From Alphaproteobacteria bacterium (GTDB taxonomy: Bacteria > Pseudomonadota > Alphaproteobacteria > Rhodobacterales > Rhodobacteraceae): a stretch of DNA of 62,364 bases. Each line of letters opens with the position of its first letter. Within the stretch, counting starts at the first letter, position 1. The stretch is taken from positions 1-62,364 of the forward strand of contig JAUIDE010000012.1 in assembly GCA_030429105.1 (NCBI GenBank), in the 5' to 3' direction. Position numbers and translations under genes: made by a program. Of this stretch, positions 8,984-16,717 are shown piece after piece. Under the pieces are notes generated by a model. It saw only the letters and a list, made by a program, of their open reading frames with translations, was not told the DNA's origin and did not search any database.

Positions 8984-10207
8984 TCAGACGCCGGGCGCGG
9001 CGGAGGGCGCCGGGTCGAGCAGGGCGGGGCCGTTCGGGGTCATCTCCATGATGGCGAGCGACCGGCGGTTCAGCCCGTCCGGCGTCAGGCGGAAGGGGCC
9101 GGTCGCGCCTTCATGCGGCGCGGCGACGATGGAAGCGGTGGAGAAGGCGGCGGGGCCGCCGGCCTGCGCCGCGCGGAGCATGTCCGCCGACGCGGCCACG
9201 CCGTCATAGCCGAGCGAGGCGAGCGGGGAGGGTTGCCGCGACATGCGGCTCTCGAAGGCGGCGGAGAAGGCGGCGCGGCGCGCCGGGTCCGGCGCCGCGA
9301 ACCAGCCGCCCTGGAGCGTCGACTCGGCGGCGTTGCGCGCATCGTCCCAGCGGCTGAGGCCGAGATAGCGGACATTGCGCGGCGAGACGTCGTAATAGGC
9401 GAGGAAGGAGGACATGGAGCGCAGCGCATCGCCCGCATCGGCGATCAGCACGCCGCCCGCGCCGGAGCCGAGAATCGCCGCGGCGCCGGACTGGGAGGCG
9501 CTCTCGATCCCCTGGAAGCTCCGCTCATAGGTCAGCTCGGGCGAGAGGGAGACGCCGGCGTCCCGCGCCGCGCGCGGCGCCTCGGCGGAGACGGAGTCGC
9601 CGTAGCGGTCGGCCGGGCGGACGAGAGCGACGCGGCCGATCCCCTGCGAGCCGGCATAGCCGAGCACGCGGCGCATCTCGTCCCCCGGCAGCCAGCCGAG
9701 CAGCCAGACATTGCCGCCCGCCACGCTCGCGTCGTTGGAGAAGGAGAGGATGTTGAGCCCGGCCTGCGCGGCGACCGGCGCCGCCGCCGCCGTTCCGTCC
9801 CCGAGAAGGGGGCCGAGGATGAGCGATGCGCCGTCCCTCGCGGCATGGGAGGCCGCCTCCGCCGCGCCCGCCGCCGTGCCCTTCGAATCATAGATCTTCA
9901 TCACGAGATTTGCCGGCGCCCGCTCCGCCATCGCGATCTGCGCGGCGGCGACAAGGTCCTGCGCGGCGCGGGCGGCGGCCTGGCTCGACGAGGTCGTCGG
10001 CGCGATCAGGGCGAGGGTGACGGGGGCGTTCGGGTTGACCGGCGCGGCGACCGGCGCAGGCTGCGCGCTCCCGCCGCCGGAGGGCGCGGCCGCCGAGGGG
10101 CCGGGCTGCGGCGCGGAGGCGCATGCCGAGAGCAGGGCCGCGCCCGCTGCGATGAAAAGGCCGCGAAACGCGGCTAAGCGGGTGAGTGCGCTTGCGCTCC
10201 GGCCCAT
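8984..10207 (-). CDS. Penicillin-binding protein activator, LpoA-like lipoprotein
   Basis: A 407-residue lipoprotein. The signal sequence ends in LLSACAS, a clear lipobox, followed by a Pro/Gly/Ala-rich linker. After that comes a periplasmic-binding-protein fold of the LpoA/ABC-substrate-binding type (TLALIAPTTSSSQ...AARAAQDLV). In E. coli, LpoA is an outer-membrane lipoprotein that stimulates PBP1A. The E. coli order lpoA / rsmI divergent with yraN and dolP is mirrored here, which supports the assignment. The start at 10207 follows GGAGGG; a longer frame upstream overlaps rsmI and lacks a signal sequence. Confidence 0.88.
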   Translation of the reverse strand: MGRSASALTRLAAFRGLFIAAGAALLSACASAPQPGPSAAAPSGGGSAQPAPVAAPVNPNAPVTLALIAPTTSSSQAAARAAQDLVAAAQIAMAERAPANLVMKIYDSKGTAAGAAEAASHAARDGASLILGPLLGDGTAAAAPVAAQAGLNILSFSNDASVAGGNVWLLGWLPGDEMRRVLGYAGSQGIGRVALVRPADRYGDSVSAEAPRAARDAGVSLSPELTYERSFQGIESASQSGAAAILGSGAGGVLIADAGDALRSMSSFLAYYDVSPRNVRYLGLSRWDDARNAAESTLQGGWFAAPDPARRAAFSAAFESRMSRQPSPLASLGYDGVAASADMLRAAQAGGPAAFSTASIVAAPHEGATGPFRLTPDGLNRRSLAIMEMTPNGPALLDPAPSAAPGV

Positions 10208-10265
10208 GTTCTGACCCTCCTGTATTCCGCCCGCAACCGGGCCCCCTCCGGCCGCCGGGGAGAGT

Positions 10266-11156
10266 ATGGAAGACCAGAGGATAAGTAAACGTGACGCTCC
10301 GGCAGGCGAGGGGAGGCTCGCCGCCGGGCTCTGGCTCGCGGCGACGCCGATCGGCGCGGCGGGGGATGTGACGTTGCGGACGCTCGACGCGCTCGCCCGC
10401 GCGGACGCGATCGCGGCGGAGGACACGCGGACGGCGCTGAAGCTGATGACGCTGCATGGCGTCGCCCGCGGCGGGCGGCCGATGATCGCCTATCACGACC
10501 ATAACGGGGAGGCGGCGCGGCCCGGCATCCTTGCGCGGATCGCGGCGGGGGAGAGCGTCGTCTACGTCTCGGAGGCGGGCACGCCGCTGATCGCCGATCC
10601 CGGCTTCAAGCTGGCGGCGGAAGCGGCGGCGCGGGGATTGCCCGTCTTTTCGCTGCCGGGTGCCTCCGCGCTCCTCGCCGCGCTGGCCGTCGCCGGGCTG
10701 CCGACGGACCGGTTCATGTTCGCCGGCTTCCCGCCGCCGAAGCAGGCGGCGCGGCGGGCGGCGCTGGCCGAACTCGCCGCGGTGCCGGCGACGCTCGTAT
10801 TCTACGAGAGCCCGCGCCGCCTCGCGGCCTCGCTGGCGGACATGGCGGCGGTTCTCGGCGGGGCGCGGGGCGCGGCGGTCTGTCGCGAGCTGACCAAGAA
10901 GTTCGAGGAGACGCGGCGCGGGACGCTGGAGAGCCTCGCCGCAGACTACGCCGGGACGGAGCCGCGCGGGGAGATCGTCGTCGTGGTCGGCCCGCCCGGC
11001 CCGGCGGAGGCCTCGGAGGCCAAGCTCGACGACGCGCTCCGCGCCGCGCTCCGCGAGATGGGGGTGCGGGACGCCGCGGCCAGCGTCTCCGCCGCGCTCG
11101 GCCTGCCGCGCCGGCGCGTATACGCCCGGGCGCTCGAACTCGCGGGGGCTGCGTGA
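10266..11156 (+). CDS. rsmI: 16S rRNA (cytidine(1402)-2'-O)-methyltransferase RsmI
   Basis: A 296-residue SAM-dependent methyltransferase of the tetrapyrrole-methylase fold, which modifies C1402 of 16S rRNA near the P site. Family motifs are WLAATPIGAAGDVTLRTL, ADAIAAEDTRTALKL, EAGTPLIADPGFKLA and YESPRRLAASLADM. The N-terminus starts about 20 residues before the fold. It is divergent from the LpoA-like gene and overlaps yraN by 4 bp (GTGA), so the two should be translationally coupled. Confidence 0.95.
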   Translation: MEDQRISKRDAPAGEGRLAAGLWLAATPIGAAGDVTLRTLDALARADAIAAEDTRTALKLMTLHGVARGGRPMIAYHDHNGEAARPGILARIAAGESVVYVSEAGTPLIADPGFKLAAEAAARGLPVFSLPGASALLAALAVAGLPTDRFMFAGFPPPKQAARRAALAELAAVPATLVFYESPRRLAASLADMAAVLGGARGAAVCRELTKKFEETRRGTLESLAADYAGTEPRGEIVVVVGPPGPAEASEAKLDDALRAALREMGVRDAAASVSAALGLPRRRVYARALELAGAA

Positions 11157-11509
11157 GCCGGGCGGAGCGGGGCGGGCGCAACCACCGCGCCGGCCTCGCT
11201 GCGGAGGAGGCCGCGCTCCGGCTCTACCGGGATGTGGGCGCCGCGCTCCTCGCCCGGCGCTGGCGCTGCCCTTCGGGAGAGATCGACCTCGTGCTCCGGG
11301 AGCCGGATTGCCTCGTCTTCGTCGAGGTGAAACGCCGCGCCGGGCCGGTTGAGGAGGACCCGGTGGGCGAGCGGCAATGGCGGCGCTTGGAGGCTGCGGC
11401 GGAAACGTATATCATCGCGTCAGGATCGGGCGGCGTCCCGCTCCGTTTCGACCTCGCCCTCGTGGGTGCGGACGGACGGACGGAGATCATAAGAAACGCC
11501 CGGACATGA
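11153..11509 (+). CDS. YraN family protein (UPF0102)
   Basis: A 118-residue protein with the predicted nuclease-like fold of UPF0102. The characteristic stretch runs GLAAEEAALRLYRDVGAALLARRWRC, then GEIDLVLRE and LVFVEVKRR. The E, D and E-x-K residues resemble an endonuclease active site, but the family's role is not settled. It starts with GTG inside the rsmI stop and is followed 17 bp later by the BON lipoprotein gene. This is the conserved rsmI-yraN-BON order. Confidence 0.92.
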   Translation: MSRAERGGRNHRAGLAAEEAALRLYRDVGAALLARRWRCPSGEIDLVLREPDCLVFVEVKRRAGPVEEDPVGERQWRRLEAAAETYIIASGSGGVPLRFDLALVGADGRTEIIRNART

Positions 11510-11525
11510 GGCGAAAGGCAAGACG

Positions 11526-12134
11526 ATGAGCGGACAATACGGAGTCGCGCGCGCGCTTTGCGCTGCGCTGATGGCGGCGAGCCTGTCGGGCTGCGCCGCG
11601 GGCCTTGGCGTGGGCGCCCTGGCGACGGCGGGCGTCGCCGTCACGCAGGAGCGGTCGACGCGGCAGGCGCTGACGGATACGGAGATCAGGCTCTCCATCA
11701 ACAACAAGCTTGCGAACGAGGACCTCGGCCTCTTCGCGGACGTCAACACCGAGGTGGTGGAGGGCCGCGTGCTCCTGGCCGGGTCGGTGCCGCGGCCGGA
11801 GCAGAGGGTGCGGGCGGCGGAGCTGGCCTGGTCCACGCCGGATGTCGTCGAGGTCGTCAACGAGCTGACGGTGGCGGGGGATGCGGGCGTCCAGTCCTAC
11901 GCGCAGGATGTCTGGATCTCGACCCAGCTGCGCGGGCGGCTCCTCGGCGACAAGTACATTTCCAGCGTGAACTACAATGTCGAGACGGTGGATCAGGTCG
12001 TCCACCTGATCGGCGTGGCGCGATCGGAACGCGAGCTCGAGCGCGTGGTGAACCATGCGCGGAAGATCGCGGGCGTGCGCGAGGTCGTCAGCCATGTGAT
12101 GACCAAGCATGACGAAAGGCGCGCCGGGCTCTGA
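11526..12134 (+). CDS. BON domain lipoprotein, DolP-like
   Basis: A 202-residue lipoprotein: signal sequence with lipobox LSGC (Cys23), a short hydrophobic stretch, then two BON domains at about residues 50-117 and 126-195. E. coli DolP (YraP) has the same size, lipobox, double-BON design and neighbourhood, and supports outer-membrane integrity and the BAM complex. The gene follows yraN by 17 bp, with GGCAAGACG before the ATG. Orthology to DolP is an inference from architecture plus synteny. Confidence 0.88.
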   Translation: MSGQYGVARALCAALMAASLSGCAAGLGVGALATAGVAVTQERSTRQALTDTEIRLSINNKLANEDLGLFADVNTEVVEGRVLLAGSVPRPEQRVRAAELAWSTPDVVEVVNELTVAGDAGVQSYAQDVWISTQLRGRLLGDKYISSVNYNVETVDQVVHLIGVARSERELERVVNHARKIAGVREVVSHVMTKHDERRAGL

Positions 12135-12159
12135 GGCCGGGGCGCAGCAAGGAGCCGGA

Positions 12160-13119
12160 ATGAGCCTCTCCGTCGCCATCCAGATGGACCCGATCGCCGG
12201 CGTCGACATCGACGCCGACAGCACCTTCCGCCTTGCGGAGGAGGCGCAGGCGCGCGGACATTCGCTCTTTTACTATCATGTCGGCGACCTCGCCTTCGAC
12301 GAGGGGCGGGTGGTGGCGGCGGGCTGGCCGCTCGAGGTGCGGCGGAAGCGGGGGGATCATTTCACGCTCGGCGCGCGGGAGATGCGGGACCTTTCGGAGA
12401 CGGACGTGGTGCTGCTGCGGCAGGACCCGCCCTTCGACATGTCCTACATCACCAACACGCACCTTCTGGAGCGCATCCACCCGAAGACCCTGGTGGTGAA
12501 CGACCCGTTCTGGGTGCGGAACTGCCCGGAGAAACTGCTCGTCCTCGACTTCGCGGACCTGACTCCGCCGACGATGATCGCCCGCTCGCTCGCGCATATA
12601 AGGGACTTCCGGGAGCGGCACGGGGACATGATCCTGAAGCCGCTCTACGGCAATGGCGGCGCCGGGGTCTTCAAGCTGACCGGGGGCGACGGCAACCTCG
12701 CCTCGCTCCATGAGCTCTTCATGGGGATCAACCGCGAGCCGCTGATCGCGCAGAAGTTCCTCCCCGCCGTCTCGAAGGGGGACAAGCGGGTGATCCTCGT
12801 GGACGGGGAGCCGGTGGGCGCGATCAACCGCGTGCCGCAGCAGGGCGAGACGCGCTCCAACATGCATGTCGGCGGGCGGCCCGAGAAGGTCGAGATGACG
12901 GCGCGGGACAGGGAGATCTGCGCCCGGATCGGGCCGGTCCTGAAGGAGCGGGGGCTCGTCTTCGTCGGCATCGACGTGATCGGGGAGTGGCTGACGGAGA
13001 TCAACGTCACCTCGCCGACCGGCATCCAGGAATTGCAGCGCTTCGACGGGACGAATGCGGCCGCGCTGATCTGGGAAGCGATCGAGCGCCGCCGCGCCGC
13101 GCAGATTTCGGGCGGCTGA
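12160..13119 (+). CDS. gshB: Glutathione synthase
   Basis: A 319-residue ATP-grasp enzyme that ligates gamma-glutamylcysteine and glycine. It begins [23 protein letters not shown], the typical GshB N-terminus, and contains [34 protein letters not shown] (ATP loop) and [13 protein letters not shown] near the end. I chose the ATG at 12160 because AAGGAG precedes it; the frame is open 51 bases further up but overlaps the BON gene. It ends TGATG, sharing a base with the next gene's start. Confidence 0.96.
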   Translation: MSLSVAIQMDPIAGVDIDADSTFRLAEEAQARGHSLFYYHVGDLAFDEGRVVAAGWPLEVRRKRGDHFTLGAREMRDLSETDVVLLRQDPPFDMSYITNTHLLERIHPKTLVVNDPFWVRNCPEKLLVLDFADLTPPTMIARSLAHIRDFRERHGDMILKPLYGNGGAGVFKLTGGDGNLASLHELFMGINREPLIAQKFLPAVSKGDKRVILVDGEPVGAINRVPQQGETRSNMHVGGRPEKVEMTARDREICARIGPVLKERGLVFVGIDVIGEWLTEINVTSPTGIQELQRFDGTNAAALIWEAIERRRAAQISGG

Positions 13120-14036
13120 TGTCGATCCGGCTCTCCGTCCTGTCGCTCTTCCTGCGACTGGTGGAGAAGCCGCGCCTCGCCCGGCTCAAGGACCCGCTGG
13201 AGGCGCGCGCGATGTTCGAGGCGACGGCGGCGCGGTTCTTCCGCACGCCGGAGGATGCGAACCGGATCGAGACGCGGATCGCGGGCCCGGCGGGGCCGAT
13301 CCCCTGCGACTGGATGAGCCGGGGGCGGCCGGACCGGCGGGCGGTGATCCTCTATCTCCACGGCGGGGCCTATGTGATGGGCTCGCGCGCGACGCACCGG
13401 CATGTCGCTGCGGTGCTCGCGGGCCATGCGCGCGCCCGCGTCCTCCTGCCGGAATACCGGCTCGCGCCCGAGACGCGCTGGCCGGGCGCGGTGGAGGATG
13501 CGCTCGCCTGCTACCGCGACCTGCTGGAGACCGGCTACGAGCCCGGCCGCATCGCGCTGGCGGGGGACAGCGCAGGGGGAGGGCTCGCCTTCGCCACGCT
13601 GATCGCGGCCCGGGAGGCCGGATTGCCGGACCCGGCCTGCATCGCCGCCTTCTCGCCCTGGCTCGACCTCACGCTCAGCCAGAGAAGCCTCAGGCGGAAC
13701 GCGCGGTCCGACCCGATGCTGCCGGCGAGCCGGATCGAGGAGACGCGGGATTTCTACGTCTCCGCAGCGGAGGCGGGGGCGCCCACGGCATCGCCGCTCT
13801 TCGCCGAGATCCCGTCTCCGCCGCCAGCGCTGATCCAGGCGAGCCGGATCGAACTGCTGGAGGACGAGGCGGGCGCGATGGCGGAAAAGCTTCGCGCGGC
13901 GGGCGGCGACGTGCGGCTCGACTGGTTCGCCCGCGCGCCGCACGCCTGGCACATCTTCTGCGGCTTCGCGCCGGAGGCCGACGGCGCGCTCGCGCGCGCA
14001 GGGACCTTCATCGGGGAGCGGATCGTCCGCGACTAG
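13119..14036 (+). CDS. Alpha/beta hydrolase, hormone-sensitive-lipase type
   Basis: A 305-residue esterase/lipase-like protein. The oxyanion-hole motif HGGAYVMGS begins at residue 81. The nucleophile serine is S151 in the elbow GDSAGGG, and the candidate catalytic histidine is in APHAWHIF near the C-terminus. This is the HSL (bacterial family IV) pattern, acting on acyl or aryl esters; the substrate is unknown. The start overlaps the gshB stop (TGATG), so translation is coupled, although no functional link to glutathione is obvious. Confidence 0.88.
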   Translation: MSIRLSVLSLFLRLVEKPRLARLKDPLEARAMFEATAARFFRTPEDANRIETRIAGPAGPIPCDWMSRGRPDRRAVILYLHGGAYVMGSRATHRHVAAVLAGHARARVLLPEYRLAPETRWPGAVEDALACYRDLLETGYEPGRIALAGDSAGGGLAFATLIAAREAGLPDPACIAAFSPWLDLTLSQRSLRRNARSDPMLPASRIEETRDFYVSAAEAGAPTASPLFAEIPSPPPALIQASRIELLEDEAGAMAEKLRAAGGDVRLDWFARAPHAWHIFCGFAPEADGALARAGTFIGERIVRD

Positions 14037-14040
14037 GGGT

Positions 14041-14195
14041 CAGACGAAGCCCCAGAGATCCGCCTCCTCCACGCGGGCGGCGAGATCGCCCGTCAGGCCG
14101 AGATCGGAGACGTCGTCCCCGATCTTCCGCACCACGATCTCCTCGATTCCGATCGCCGTGAGGCCGAGTTCGCGGAAATGGGCGAAGCGGCCATT
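14041..14195 (-). other. In-frame coding continuation after the stop of the RTX/GDSL gene
   Basis: Reading past the TAA at 14196-14198 in the same frame gives 51 more sense codons before a TGA at 14041-14043. They encode NGRFAHFRELGLTAIGIEEI, then VVRKIGDDVSDLGLTGDL, then AARVEEADLWGFV. This resembles the end of secreted RTX proteins, where the type I secretion signal lies. It is best read as the original C-terminus of the gene, cut off by one nonsense change or a sequencing error. Confidence 0.6.
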
Positions 14196-15623
14196 TTAGG
14201 CCTCGATCTTTCCGGCCATCGCCTCCGCCGTCTCGTCCGTCAGCGTGAGCACCAGCGTGTCCCGCCCGCCGCCGCCGATGAAGAGGTCGAACGATTTCGA
14301 GCCGCCGAGTAGCGACGCCTCCTTGTGGAAGAACACGTCATTGCCGGAGCCGCCGAGCAGGAGGTCGGCCCCGAGCCCGTCCGCGAGCGCGTCATTTCCG
14401 GCGCCGCCGTTGACGAAATCGTTGCCGGCTCCGCCGCCGACGAAATCGTCACCCCTGTCGCCGTTCAGATTGTCGTTTCCGGCGCCGCCGGAGACGATGT
14501 CGGACCCTGAACCGCCGCTCATCCGGTCGTTCCCGAGGCCGCCGAGCGCCACGTCGTCTCCGCCGCCGAGGTCGATCCGGTCATTCCCCGCCTTGCCGAG
14601 CACGAGCTCGTCCGCGCCGGTTCCGCGGTGGCGGTCGGCTCCGTCCGTCAGGATCGAGACGTCGGAGCTGAGAGATTCGGCGGTGAAGACGCCGAAGGTC
14701 TCGTGCATCGCCTCGGTCGGATGGAAGAGGTCGTAGAAGGCGAACTGGTCCGGATGCAGGCCCTCGACCGCCGGGTTGGACGGGAAGAACGGGATCGGGC
14801 CCTCCGGCCCTTCGATGATGATCGGGTCGGCCGCCGTGCCGAAGAAGAGCTGTTCGGAGACGGTGACGAAGCCGAAGCCGGACGGGTCCGCCGCAACCTC
14901 GGCCGCGATGGCCTCGAGATCGACGATCTTCACCGTCACGCCGAGCGCGGAGAGCTGCGCGGACTGGGCGATGAGCGCGTCATTGTAGCCGGAGATCACC
15001 TGGTCCCCCAGCGCCTGGATGAGCGGGGGCGCGAACTTGAAGGAGGGGAAGAAGCTGGCGAGCGGCAGGGTGTTGAGGATGATCGTCCCCACGCCCGCCT
15101 GCGCGAGCGCCGCCGCGGCGCCGAGCGTCGCCGCCGCCACGGCCCCGGCGAGAGCCGTCGCCTCCGCCGCCGTTCCCGCCGGGTCGAGCGGGTTGGAGGG
15201 CTGGAAATTGTTGAAATCGTTGAGGCCGATGAAGATGGACGCGGTGGGAGCCGGCGCAGCGCCCTGCGCCAGCGTCGCGAGGTAGCGGGAGACCTGGCCG
15301 CCGAGATTGATATCGAGGTCGAGGAGCGACTGATCCGGATTCTCCACGAGGAAATTGCCGGAGACGCCTGGATCCACCGCGCTCCCGAGCGTGCGCACGC
15401 CGACGGCGCGCGCGCCGCCGATGGCGAAGTTCAGCTCCTCCGCCCCGAGAAGCGCCGAGGCGACGTCGGCGTAGTTGCGCCCGTTGGTGACATTCTCGGA
15501 ATAGCCGAAGGAGGCGAGGGGGAACGGAAGCGTGAGAATCCGGGTGGTGATGTCGAAAAGGTTGCCCCCGTCGGTCATGCTGTCGCCGAAATAGACGATG
15601 GGGCCGGATGCGGTTTCTATCAT
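14196..15623 (-). CDS. Secreted SGNH/GDSL hydrolase with RTX calcium-binding repeats, likely C-terminally truncated
   Basis: A 475-residue protein. Residues 1-330 form an SGNH/GDSL esterase: block I FGDSMTDGGN with nucleophile S15, block III GLNDFNNF, block V DLFHPTEAMHE carrying the Asp-His pair. Residues from about 345 to 455 hold a run of glycine-Asp nonapeptides (GGAGND, GGLGND, GDRGDD) that bind calcium in proteins exported by type I secretion. There is no Sec signal, as expected for that route. The start follows GGGAG; an upstream extension looks non-coding. The TAA appears premature, so export may be impaired. Confidence 0.88.
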   Translation of the reverse strand: MIETASGPIVYFGDSMTDGGNLFDITTRILTLPFPLASFGYSENVTNGRNYADVASALLGAEELNFAIGGARAVGVRTLGSAVDPGVSGNFLVENPDQSLLDLDINLGGQVSRYLATLAQGAAPAPTASIFIGLNDFNNFQPSNPLDPAGTAAEATALAGAVAAATLGAAAALAQAGVGTIILNTLPLASFFPSFKFAPPLIQALGDQVISGYNDALIAQSAQLSALGVTVKIVDLEAIAAEVAADPSGFGFVTVSEQLFFGTAADPIIIEGPEGPIPFFPSNPAVEGLHPDQFAFYDLFHPTEAMHETFGVFTAESLSSDVSILTDGADRHRGTGADELVLGKAGNDRIDLGGGDDVALGGLGNDRMSGGSGSDIVSGGAGNDNLNGDRGDDFVGGGAGNDFVNGGAGNDALADGLGADLLLGGSGNDVFFHKEASLLGGSKSFDLFIGGGGRDTLVLTLTDETAEAMAGKIEA

Positions 15624-15814
15624 GTGACTCTCCCTGGTTTCGCGTCGTCGGAGCGCGGCGCTTTGCGTGAGTAGTAGCGCAATCGTCGCGCGCGCGATGC
15701 GAAAGATCACCAAGCAGGCGATTTTTCCGAAATTTGGCGGGGAGCCCCGAGCCTTCCCCTCGCCTGCGTCGGAGAGATAGGAATGCTTTGGCGCGTCGGC
15801 TTGAGGGAAGGGTC

Positions 15815-16714
15815 ATGGAGACGAAACGCATCGCGGCGGGAGCGCTGGACGTCTCCTGGCTCGAGATCGGGCCGGCGGCGGGATGGCCCTGCATTCTCCT
15901 CCATGGCTGGCCCTATGACGCGCTTTCGGGCGTGGAGGCGGCGCGGCGGCTTGCCGATGAAGGGGCGCGGGCGATCCTCCCCTGGCTCCGGGGCTTCGGG
16001 CGAACGCGGTTCCTGAGCGCGGAGACGCCGCGCTCGGGAGAGCAGGCGGCGCTCGGCGCCGATCTCCTCGCCTTCATGGACGCGCTCGCGCTGCCGCGCG
16101 CCACGCTTGCGGGATACGACTGGGGCGGGCGCGCGGCCTGCGTCGTCTCCGCGCTGTGGCCCGAGCGGGTGGAGGCGCTCGTCACCGGCAACGGCTACAA
16201 CATCCAGAACATCGCGCGGGCGCTGGAGCCGGCGGCCCCGCCGCAGGAGGCGGCCTACTGGTACCAGTGGTATCTTAACCATGAGCGCGGCGCGCGCGGC
16301 TTCGCCGCCGACCCGGCGGGGCTCGCGCGGCTGCTCTGGCGCATGTGGTCCCCGGAATGGGCCTTCACGGACGAAGAGTTCGCGGCGAGCGCCGCCGCCT
16401 TCGCCAACCCGGACTGGACGGCGGTGACGGTCCATTCCTATCGCCACCGTTATGGCAATGCGCCCGGGGACCCGGCCTTCGCGGCCATCGAGGCGCGGCT
16501 TGCCGCGGGGCCGGAGATCAGCGTTCCGACGGTGATCGTTGACGGTGACGCCGACGGCGTAGCGCCCTTCACGGCGGGGGACAATGCGGCGCGGGATGCC
16601 GCGATCGCGGGGAAGCGGCGGCGCGTCATCCTCAAGGGGGCGGGGCACAACCTGCCGCAGGAGCGGCCCGTCGAGTGGGCCGAGGCGGTTCTGGCGGCGC
16701 GGGCGCTGCGCTGA
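15815..16714 (+). CDS. Alpha/beta hydrolase, epoxide hydrolase/dehalogenase-like
   Basis: A 299-residue alpha/beta hydrolase. The HGWP oxyanion motif starts at residue 30. The nucleophile elbow is GYDWGGRAA, where D102 takes the place of serine as in epoxide hydrolases and haloalkane dehalogenases. The loop PWLRGFGRTRF and the C-terminal GAGHNLPQE histidine complete the pattern. The start at 15815 follows GAGGGAAGG. The gene is monocistronic between divergent and convergent neighbours; its stop lies 3 bp from the tamB stop. The substrate cannot be told from the sequence. Confidence 0.86.
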   Translation: METKRIAAGALDVSWLEIGPAAGWPCILLHGWPYDALSGVEAARRLADEGARAILPWLRGFGRTRFLSAETPRSGEQAALGADLLAFMDALALPRATLAGYDWGGRAACVVSALWPERVEALVTGNGYNIQNIARALEPAAPPQEAAYWYQWYLNHERGARGFAADPAGLARLLWRMWSPEWAFTDEEFAASAAAFANPDWTAVTVHSYRHRYGNAPGDPAFAAIEARLAAGPEISVPTVIVDGDADGVAPFTAGDNAARDAAIAGKRRRVILKGAGHNLPQERPVEWAEAVLAARALR

Positions 16715-16717
16715 GGA

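Noticed and set aside
6917-10177. Very long open frame opposite glnD and the LpoA-like gene; similar ones oppose putA (27420-30731) and uvrA (31896-34763)
   Set aside because: They are rich in Arg, Gly, Ala and Pro without any family motif. They are the expected by-product of high third-position GC in the real genes on the other strand.
14320-14600. Repeated short motifs that might suggest a CRISPR array
   Set aside because: The repeats are in frame and encode calcium-binding glycine-Asp nonapeptides of the RTX protein, without unique spacers.
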